Assembly (NCBI GenBank): GCA_009691845.1
Contig: SIAJ01000005.1
Span: 1 to 64,000, forward strand
Direction of reading: 5' to 3'
Length of the DNA stretch: 64,000 nucleotides
DNA from: Gemmataceae bacterium
Lineage (GTDB): Bacteria; Planctomycetota; Planctomycetia; Gemmatales; Gemmataceae
Both the position numbers and the translations under genes were made by a program. Under the pieces are notes generated by a model, which saw only the letters and a list, made by a program, of their open reading frames with translations, made no database searches and had not been told where the DNA came from. Positions 57,071 to 64,000 of the stretch are shown piece by piece. Each line of letters begins with the position of its first letter. Position 1 is the first letter of the stretch.

Positions 57071-57161
57071 GATAGAAGCCCTCTAGTGGGGAGGGAGGAC
57101 ATTAAAATCGTAACCGCCGCGCCATGAAAAGTTAATGAGAAGGGAATCGTTTCCTTCTGTT

Positions 57162-57698
57162 TTAACGCTTCATCCGGTCTGCGAACAGCTTGCGGAACTT
57201 GGCCAGCTTGGGCGAGACGACGTACTGGCAGTACGGTTGTTCCTCGTGGCCGCGAAAGTAGCCCTGGTGATAGTCTTCGGCCTTAAAGAAAGTCGTTAGG
57301 GGCGAGACCTCGGTCACGATCGGCGCCGAGAAAATCCCGGCCTGATTCAGCTCGGCGATCTTTGCTGCCGCGATTCGCTGTTGTTCCTCAGTCTGAACGA
57401 AAATGGCCGAGCGATACTGCGTGCCGGCGTCGTTCCCCTGACGATTGAGGGTCGTCGGGTCGTGGATGGCAAAAAAGACGTTCAAAACGTCCGCGAAGGA
57501 AGCAACGGCCGGGTCGAAGGAGACTTGCACCACTTCCGCGTGTCCCGTGGTTCCGGAGCAAACGTCGCGATAACTTGGGTCTGGGTTGCGGCCGCCGGTG
57601 TAGCCGGACTCGACTGTCGAGACGCCCTGCAATTGCTCAAAGACAGCTTCCAGGCACCAGAAGCAGCCGCCGGCGAGCGTGGCTTGTTCAGCTAACAT
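57162..57698 (-). CDS. msrA: Peptide-methionine (S)-S-oxide reductase MsrA
   Basis: ATLAGGCFWCLEAVFEQLQGVSTVESGYTGG, GHAEVVQV; start at ATG 57698. Confidence 0.94.
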   Translation of the reverse strand: MLAEQATLAGGCFWCLEAVFEQLQGVSTVESGYTGGRNPDPSYRDVCSGTTGHAEVVQVSFDPAVASFADVLNVFFAIHDPTTLNRQGNDAGTQYRSAIFVQTEEQQRIAAAKIAELNQAGIFSAPIVTEVSPLTTFFKAEDYHQGYFRGHEEQPYCQYVVSPKLAKFRKLFADRMKR

Positions 57699-57791
57699 CG
57701 AGATGCCTCGTAGGGTGGGTGGAGGCCTTGCGAAACCTACCACGCTTTTGCATGTCCACACCGAAAAGCACATAATTTCCGAGGCGGACTT

Positions 57792-57813
57792 TCGGCACAC
57801 GGAGTGTGCCGAC
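57792..57813. repeat. TCGGCACAC-family inverted repeat
   Basis: tcggcacacggagtgtgccga. Confidence 0.75.
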
Positions 57814-57824
57814 TACTTTGTATT

Positions 57825-58907
57825 TTACTCTTTCACGATCCTCGCATCCTGGGAAATCCGCCAGCGTTCTTTTTTGCCAGCGTGGCTCAATTCCACGCTG
57901 GCTTCGTAACCGTGACGTGTGACTTCCAGTTTTGGTTCGCTCAGTTCCTTGGCAAGCAGCAGCTTGAGCGCACTAAGGGGAGTCAAGAATTCCTTGTTCG
58001 ACTTGCGATGCTCCTTTTGAGCGTAATAGATCGAATGCAAATACTCGCGCGCCGATTGCGCGGGATCAGGCAGCAACTTGGTCTGACCTGGCTGGTCCGT
58101 GCTGAATTGCAAAATGCCCCATTTTTCCGGACGATGCATGTCGATCACGCGTTGAGGCGACCAGACCCAGTTGTGCTCCGGACGCTTGGGAATCTTCACG
58201 TACTTGCCCTTCACGATCTCGACGTCCCATTCGACACGCGAGAAATTGATCCGCCATTGCTCGCCGTGCTTGGGTGGAAACTTGCCACTCGAGATCTCCT
58301 GTACGCCCTGCAACGGCCAGGCGATTTCCAGCGTCCAGCCTTGATCTTCATCGCTCGGGTCGTTGAGCGTGCCATCGATATGCACGGCTGTCTTGAGGCC
58401 AGTGATCTCCCAGGCGTTGATCGCTCTCCCACTGTCCTTGTAGGGCTTCGTTAGCAACAAATCCCATGTCGTGTTCAGTGCGTTCAGCTCCAATTCGGCA
58501 TAGTCGTGGCTATCGCAATCGGGATCCAGGAACACCTCGAAATCGTTATCGTGGAAGATGACGGCGTCGTGATTCTTGAGCGTGCCCCAGATGTGTGGCT
58601 CCTTCAACTCGGCCGCGATGTAAAGCGTCTGATCGTCCCAGAGCATCTTCATGCGCGTGAGATAACGAGGCTTGGGTCTCCCCAATCCTTCGATATCTTC
58701 AAACGGCTCGCTCCAGGGCGCGTCGGCCCACGCTGCTTCGTCCAGCTTGCCATCAATCACGGGAGGGGCTTTTGCACGATAGCAGACATAGCCACGCGGC
58801 GCAGCGGATAGAAGCGGATCCAACTCCGACCGCAACAGTCCGGGGAGGAACAGAGGGGCCGCGACCGTGGCGAAAAGGATCAGGATCGCGATGTGAGTAC
58901 GCATCAC
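57825..58907 (-). CDS. Carbohydrate-binding family 9-like secreted protein
   Basis: PPVIDGKLDEAAWADAPWSEPFEDIEG...TLYIAAELKEPHIWGTLKNHDAVIFHDNDFEVFLDPD. Confidence 0.85.
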   Translation of the reverse strand: MMRTHIAILILFATVAAPLFLPGLLRSELDPLLSAAPRGYVCYRAKAPPVIDGKLDEAAWADAPWSEPFEDIEGLGRPKPRYLTRMKMLWDDQTLYIAAELKEPHIWGTLKNHDAVIFHDNDFEVFLDPDCDSHDYAELELNALNTTWDLLLTKPYKDSGRAINAWEITGLKTAVHIDGTLNDPSDEDQGWTLEIAWPLQGVQEISSGKFPPKHGEQWRINFSRVEWDVEIVKGKYVKIPKRPEHNWVWSPQRVIDMHRPEKWGILQFSTDQPGQTKLLPDPAQSAREYLHSIYYAQKEHRKSNKEFLTPLSALKLLLAKELSEPKLEVTRHGYEASVELSHAGKKERWRISQDARIVKE

Positions 58908-58941
58908 CAGAAAGCTCCCACGAAAAAGAGGATGCCAAGTA

Positions 58942-59877
58942 CTACCGAATCGCCTTGATGTCCAAAACCTGCGAAGCGGCCAGGCCGTTGCCGAAGGTCT
59001 TGAAGTTCTTGAAGGTCCACACGACTTTTTTATCGCGCGTCACCTCGAACAGTTGCGGATTCTCCGGGCCTGCGTGACAGTTGCCGACGATGATGTTGCC
59101 ATTCTCTTTCACTTGCAGCATCGTCACCCACGCCAGCTTGATGCCCGGCAACTCGTCCTGCTTCAGTTCCCAAACGGTCTTGCCTTCCGGCGTCACTTCA
59201 AGAACGCGATTGCCGTTGCCCGTGCCGATGAGCGTGTTGCCGCTCTTCAATCGAACCGCTCCATAGACTTCGTTGCCGTGTCCTTCCGGCCCATGTCCCG
59301 GCGAACGAGGCCGGCCACCCAGATCGAGAGCGTAGGTCCACACGACTTTGCCCTTCGCATCGTACTCGCGCAGCTTACCGTCCCCCTCGTGGCAGACGAG
59401 GTAGTTCCCGTTATCGAGTTTTCGAGCCATCCGGGTATCGCGATGGGCGTTTGGTTTCTCGACTGTGAGCGGAATCTCGACGACGACATTGCCCGCCTTG
59501 TCCACTTCGACGATCCGGGCATTTCCCGATTCCGCGATCATGGTCTTGCCATCGGCCAGTCGTTGAAACGCATGAATCTCGATGCCGCCCTTGTAGCCTT
59601 CTTTAGGCTTGGCTTCGTATTTCCAGACGATCTTCTTCTCGGGCGTCATTTCGACAACCGTCGTTCGCGAAGTCGGAAGGAGCACGTTGCCGTTCTCCAG
59701 CAACGCCAAATCATGAACCTCGGCCTTGTTGGCGACTTCCCACTCGACCTCGCCTTTCGCGTTAACGATGGCGACGCGTCCGTTATCGGCTGCGAGAACT
59801 CGATAAGCAGGTGGATCGGCCGCCAGAGCGACCGAAGCTGAAGCAAGAACGAAAGCAGTCAAGCGAAGGAAAGACAT
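58942..59877 (-). CDS. Secreted beta-propeller (PQQ-like) protein
   Basis: Signal peptide; KGEVEWEVANKAEVHDLALLENGNVLLPTS, GKVVWTYALDLGGRPRSPGHGPEGHGNEVYGAVRLKSGNTLIGTGNGNRVLEVTPEGKTVWE. Confidence 0.82.
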   Translation of the reverse strand: MSFLRLTAFVLASASVALAADPPAYRVLAADNGRVAIVNAKGEVEWEVANKAEVHDLALLENGNVLLPTSRTTVVEMTPEKKIVWKYEAKPKEGYKGGIEIHAFQRLADGKTMIAESGNARIVEVDKAGNVVVEIPLTVEKPNAHRDTRMARKLDNGNYLVCHEGDGKLREYDAKGKVVWTYALDLGGRPRSPGHGPEGHGNEVYGAVRLKSGNTLIGTGNGNRVLEVTPEGKTVWELKQDELPGIKLAWVTMLQVKENGNIIVGNCHAGPENPQLFEVTRDKKVVWTFKNFKTFGNGLAASQVLDIKAIR

Positions 59878-59937
59878 GCGGGCGAACTCCGTCGACGGAA
59901 TTGTCGATTCGCCTTTTGTAGCAGGTTAGACAAGCTG

Positions 59938-59974
59938 TAGCTCAGGTTTTCAGCCGGCAGGAAACCTGAGCCAC
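59938..59974. repeat. Short inverted repeat
   Basis: tagctcaggttttcagccggcaggaaacctgagcca. Confidence 0.6.
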
Positions 59975-60026
59975 ATCAGATTCTTACCTTTAAATTTCTC
60001 TGCAAGTTGCGGAGAAGTACCGCATC

Positions 60027-60055
60027 GTAGTCCGCACAGGGAGTGTGCCGACTAC
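60027..60055. repeat. TCGGCACAC-family inverted repeat
   Basis: gtagtccgcacagggagtgtgccgactac. Confidence 0.75.
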
Positions 60056-60093
60056 AATGCTTGCGGTTCAACCGCGTCAGGTCTGAGTGGCTG

Positions 60094-61296
60094 TTAAAAT
60101 CGTACCCGGTATTCCAGCCGCCATTGGTCGCGGAACCACCAGTTGGCAGTGGTCGTGACACCGTAACTCGCGAACAGGTCCGACATGGCCAGTAACGAGC
60201 CTGCGTTGGTATCGTCAGCCAGGCTGAAACGCATGCCGTAGTAAGTGTCGAAGATCGTCATGCCACGTGCGCTTTGCATCAGCGGTTCGATCTTGCCGAG
60301 TTCGAAACTCTGCTTGCCGCTGAGCACCGACCAGCCGACGACCTCGGCGAGTGGCATCACCCGCACGTTGCCAAGTTCGAACAAATAACTCAGGCCCACT
60401 CCGTAGCGGAGCACATGCCCTGTGAAATCGCTACGCGGGTTGACTGGAATGCGATCGTGAACATCGACGTAGAGCGTCAGGTTTTCCGTCAGAGCTTCCT
60501 GCCACATAAGACCGGGCTGGACACCATAGTTCTCTGTTCCCAATCCCCGAATGCCCTCGCCGGACGGAAAAATGCCGGCGACCTGAAGACTCACGGCTCG
60601 GTGAGGGTCGAGAATGAAAGCCCATTTCAAGCCCGCGCTCACGTCGCCAATACCGGCTTCGTTCTTGTTGATGCTGGGATTCAGGCTACGAAAAGGCACG
60701 TTCGTCCAGACGGACACGTTGTAGGAAAGCATGGCCTCGGCATAGAAGCTCACATCGACGGCATCCACGCGCGACTCGGCCTCGACGGGCCCCTTGGCAT
60801 TATCGTGCTCGCCAAAGTAGGTGAAAACGCCGTTCTTGGGCCAGAACAGTTCGGCACGATCCGGGTGGTTCATCCGGTACTGAGGATCGACGCGGAAGCG
60901 AAACACATCAACTGGGACGGCTTGATCGATGTGGCTAGGAGCACGAACCGCCTGGCTGCGGTGGAAGAACTCGAAGGCTTCCGGCTCCGGCTCATCGTAA
61001 AGGTCCAGCCCGATTCGGGTGGAAAATGGTGCGGATGGACCATGGTTACGAGGGGATTCTCCGGGAAGCTCACGCGGCTTTTTGGGGGAGAAAACGGCTG
61101 GAGTAGGCGTAGAGTCGCCTGGAATAATGAGTGTGGGAGCAGGGGCCTGAACGGGAATTACACCTTCGCTCGGGAGCGGAGGCGTGGCCTCTCGGCGAAG
61201 GGAAGGAGTTTTTTCTTGAGCCTCAACCCGTGCGGTTCCCACACAGAATAAGCCAACGATCACGGTTCCCGTGAGCCACAATGTCCAGGTTCGCAT
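60094..61296 (-). CDS. Secreted/outer-membrane beta-barrel-like hypothetical protein
   Basis: Signal peptide MRTWTLWLTGTVIVGLFCVGTARVEAQ; C-terminal DQWRLEYRVRF; start at ATG 61296. Confidence 0.7.
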   Translation of the reverse strand: MRTWTLWLTGTVIVGLFCVGTARVEAQEKTPSLRREATPPLPSEGVIPVQAPAPTLIIPGDSTPTPAVFSPKKPRELPGESPRNHGPSAPFSTRIGLDLYDEPEPEAFEFFHRSQAVRAPSHIDQAVPVDVFRFRVDPQYRMNHPDRAELFWPKNGVFTYFGEHDNAKGPVEAESRVDAVDVSFYAEAMLSYNVSVWTNVPFRSLNPSINKNEAGIGDVSAGLKWAFILDPHRAVSLQVAGIFPSGEGIRGLGTENYGVQPGLMWQEALTENLTLYVDVHDRIPVNPRSDFTGHVLRYGVGLSYLFELGNVRVMPLAEVVGWSVLSGKQSFELGKIEPLMQSARGMTIFDTYYGMRFSLADDTNAGSLLAMSDLFASYGVTTTANWWFRDQWRLEYRVRF

Positions 61297-61579
61297 CACA
61301 CCCTCCGTGGGATCGCCCAACTCGCGTAGAGAATACGCGGTCGAGGAACTCCGAGGCTCGTTCCGACTTCTATCGGTTCTCTGATTGTGCCGACTTTGAT
61401 GAGACTGCGGGGAGAATGGGAAAGACGCCCATCCGAATGCCCGATCAAGGCAAACTGCAAAGAATGGGCAAGACAGTTAGATTCGTGTTACGTTCAAGCC
61501 TTGCCGCGATTCCGCTCAATGGCTAATTCATATAGTCAGCCTTCTGTTTTCGACGACACCCACCGCGATTAGCACACCC

Positions 61580-62299
61580 ATGATACATGTCGAGAACCTC
61601 ACCAAGTATTACGGCGATTACGCCGCCGTCCGCGATGTCTCGTTCGATGTCGAACGTGGGAAAGTCGTTGGCTTCCTCGGGCCGAACGGGGCCGGGAAAT
61701 CCACGACCATGCGAATCCTCACGGGCTACCTGACGGCCACGTCGGGTCGGGCGTCGATCAACGGCAAGGATGTCTTCTGGGACCCCATCGCCGCCCGTCG
61801 ATGCATCGGCTACCTGTCGGAAGGCTGCCCCCTCTACGGCGAAATGCGTGTCGAGGAGTACCTGCGTTTCCGCGGCGGGCTCAAGGGGCTGAGCGGTCGG
61901 GAAACCACTCGTCGACTCGCTTATGTCGTTGACCGCTGTTGGCTTCGCGACGTCCGCCGGCAACTCATCGGCACGCTTTCAAAGGGTTATCGCCAGCGTG
62001 TCGGCTTGGCGGATTCCCTGATTGCGAACCCGCCGGTGCTGGTTCTCGACGAGCCGACAGTCGGCCTCGACCCAACGCAAATCCGCGAAACCCGCAAGCT
62101 CATCAAGGAACTGGGCAACGAGCACACGGTGCTGCTCTCGACGCACATTCTGCCCGAAGTGGAGATGACTTGTGATTCGGTCATCCTCATCCATCAAGGA
62201 AAAGTTGCCGCCCAGGGCACTCTCGAAGATGTGCGTTCGAAATATCGCGGCAAGAGCCTGGAAGACGTGTTCGTGGAAATCACCGGCACAGTGGACTGA
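61580..62299 (+). CDS. ABC transporter ATP-binding protein (GldA-like)
   Basis: GPNGAGKSTTMRILTGYL, LSKGYRQRVGLADSLI, VLVLDEPTVGLDPTQIRETRKLI. Confidence 0.92.
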   Translation: MIHVENLTKYYGDYAAVRDVSFDVERGKVVGFLGPNGAGKSTTMRILTGYLTATSGRASINGKDVFWDPIAARRCIGYLSEGCPLYGEMRVEEYLRFRGGLKGLSGRETTRRLAYVVDRCWLRDVRRQLIGTLSKGYRQRVGLADSLIANPPVLVLDEPTVGLDPTQIRETRKLIKELGNEHTVLLSTHILPEVEMTCDSVILIHQGKVAAQGTLEDVRSKYRGKSLEDVFVEITGTVD

Positions 62300-62399
62300 A
62301 ATAGTAAGGAGTTCCGGGAGACTCGCGATTCGTGCCTTGTACTCCTCGCTCCTAACTCCTCACCATTCCTGAAGTGCCACGAACTGAGCAGAGATCAAG

Positions 62400-63368
62400 A
62401 TGCGACCGACACTCAGCCTAATCCGACGCGAATTCACGGCATATTTCTTGTCGCCGATCGCTTACGTCGTACTCACTGTGTTCCTGCTCGGGACCGGGGG
62501 CCTCTATTTCCGGACCTTTGAAGCTCTAACCCAGAATGGTCCGCGTGGCATCGAATACCCGATGCAGGTCCTCCTGGGAAGTTCCAGCCAAACGATGGAT
62601 ATTCCGATCTTTTGGCTGGTGTTCCTGTTCGTACCTCCGCTCCTCACGATGCGATTGTTTGCGGAAGAACGCAGTTCGGGCACCATGGAAACGCTGATGA
62701 CTGCTCCCATCCGGGATTGGCAGATCGTCCTGGCCAAGTTCGTGGCTTGTTTCGCTTTCTATTTGCTGATGTGGCTACCAACACTCGTATATCTGCCGAC
62801 TTTCATGGACCTCAAAGCGACCTGGGATCTGACGGCCTGGACACTGTATTCGCTCGTGTACGCTGCGGGAGCGGCTACCGTTTTGATCGGCCTTTCGTTG
62901 ATGCCATGTGGTTGGGTCGGGCGCGGCTTCTTGATCGCACTCGTTGGCGGGATCATCGCGAGTCTTGGTGGTTGCTTGCATTACAACCGCGACGCCAACC
63001 ATCTTCTTTCGTTGGCAGCCGGCATCGACCCTTGGCCGGTATTGACCTCGTACATCGGCGTCGTTTCGGTGGGAGTGTTGTTTCTGAGTCTCGGCATGTT
63101 CGTGAGTAGCCTGGTAAAAGGGCAGATGATTGCCGCGATCATCTCGATCACGCTCGGCCTGCCACTCGTTTTGGTGATGGCGTTACTACCCGAACTGAAT
63201 CCGAATGGCTGGTCGCACAAGGCAGTGTCGTTCGTTGCGGTCCCACACCACTTCACGGAAGATTTCACCCGCGGGGTGCTCGATACTCGGCATCTGGTCT
63301 TCTACTTCAGCGCGGGATTGTTGTTCTTGTTTCTGACAGTACGAAGCTTGGAATCGCAAAGACGATAG
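62400..63368 (+). CDS. ABC-2 type permease (GldF-like)
   Basis: LSLIRREFTAYFLSPIAYVVLTVFL, LTMRLFAEERSSGTMETLMTAPIRDWQIVLAKF; multiple TM. Confidence 0.9.
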   Translation: MRPTLSLIRREFTAYFLSPIAYVVLTVFLLGTGGLYFRTFEALTQNGPRGIEYPMQVLLGSSSQTMDIPIFWLVFLFVPPLLTMRLFAEERSSGTMETLMTAPIRDWQIVLAKFVACFAFYLLMWLPTLVYLPTFMDLKATWDLTAWTLYSLVYAAGAATVLIGLSLMPCGWVGRGFLIALVGGIIASLGGCLHYNRDANHLLSLAAGIDPWPVLTSYIGVVSVGVLFLSLGMFVSSLVKGQMIAAIISITLGLPLVLVMALLPELNPNGWSHKAVSFVAVPHHFTEDFTRGVLDTRHLVFYFSAGLLFLFLTVRSLESQRR

Positions 63369-63400
63369 TCGACGGCACACTGTGAACGTGTGCCGCATTC

Positions 63401-63515
63401 AAGAAATGTGGCGGGCCTCCAGGCCTGCCGGAATGATGGCTGGCAAGTGCCACAGAATGATCTGGAACAGGCCTGGAGGCCCATTCCCACATAGCTTCCT
63501 GCACAACCTCGGACT
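63401..63515. repeat. ~110-bp dispersed repeat, copy 2
   Basis: Matches 34701..34815. Confidence 0.85.
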
Positions 63516-63571
63516 GTGCGGGCGATTATTGAGAATTCGCAACGGGCAACGACCGAACTGGATTCGACGAC

Positions 63572-64000
63572 ATGAAAACCGACACACGACACAATCTTGG
63601 CCGGGGCGCTCGGGCTCGCTTGTTTGGGCGCATCATCGGCCTGACCTCGTTGTTCGCTGCACTTGCCGGCCACTTCCTCCTGTTTGCGATTACTCGGGAA
63701 TTCGCACTCGGCAACATCCGAACCGCCTTGGTCGAGGCAGTCGGCACCGCGATGCTGGCGGCGCTGATGGTGGTCGTTGGCTTGGGCATCACGGCCGTCT
63801 GGTTCATGATCGAAATCGCCTCCTGGCTTGGTGGTTCGGGCCAACGCTCATTATCCGGTGCAAATTCCATACTCCAGGTCGCACTGGTCCTGGTCGTTTT
63901 TCTCGGCGTGAATGTTCTCGGCTTCAATTACTCCAAACGTTGCGACCTCACCCGCAATCAAGATTTCACGCTGCCGAAGCCCGTGGCTTCCGAAATGCAG
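63572..64000 (+). CDS. GldG-like ABC transport auxiliary protein, 5' part (runs off window)
   Basis: ATG 63572; TM segments then VALVLVVFLGVNVLGFNYSKRCDLTRNQDFTLPKPV, typical of GldG N-termini. Confidence 0.75.
   Translation, partial: MKTDTRHNLGRGARARLFGRIIGLTSLFAALAGHFLLFAITREFALGNIRTALVEAVGTAMLAALMVVVGLGITAVWFMIEIASWLGGSGQRSLSGANSILQVALVLVVFLGVNVLGFNYSKRCDLTRNQDFTLPKPVASEMQ

Noticed and set aside
63302-63844. 180-aa minus-strand ORF with MGLQACSRSFCGTCQPSFRQAWRPATF
   Set aside because: Produced by the 110-bp repeat and antisense of gldG-like; not a real gene.
1-64000. CRISPR arrays, tRNA/rRNA genes, prophage or integrated element
   Set aside because: No regularly spaced direct repeats, cloverleaf sequences, integrase/transposase ORFs or phage structural genes were recognised; the tandem repeat at 54364 has only two units.

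Overview
The window is a compact, high-GC bacterial chromosome segment. It is most likely planctomycete (Gemmata-like), judging by BBP7-type and PEP-CTERM proteins, a divergent DUF1549/DUF1553 and DUF1501 gene pair, an H1-like Lys/Ala/Pro-rich protein, an AroD-AroE fusion and DUF58/beta-CASP genes. About 50 genes are supported, mostly housekeeping and metabolic, with no tRNA, rRNA, CRISPR array or intact mobile element recognised. The most interesting locus is 28631..29950, a secreted thioredoxin-like ORF interrupted by a single in-frame TGA directly after a Cys (...GGAPAAGC-TGA-TAGRGGRAP...). Both sides keep the same reading frame, and a bacterial-SECIS-like hairpin with a GU-containing apical loop starts right after the TGA, so it is a candidate selenoprotein. 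Other highlights are an asparagine synthetase gene broken by one homopolymer frameshift plus two nonsense codons, a decayed glycoside-hydrolase-like remnant, a secreted protein built from four divergent copies of a ~60-aa unit, and a rich set of dispersed inverted-repeat families in intergenic gaps, several of which supply stop codons to flanking genes. All family assignments are from reading the translations; no database search was run.
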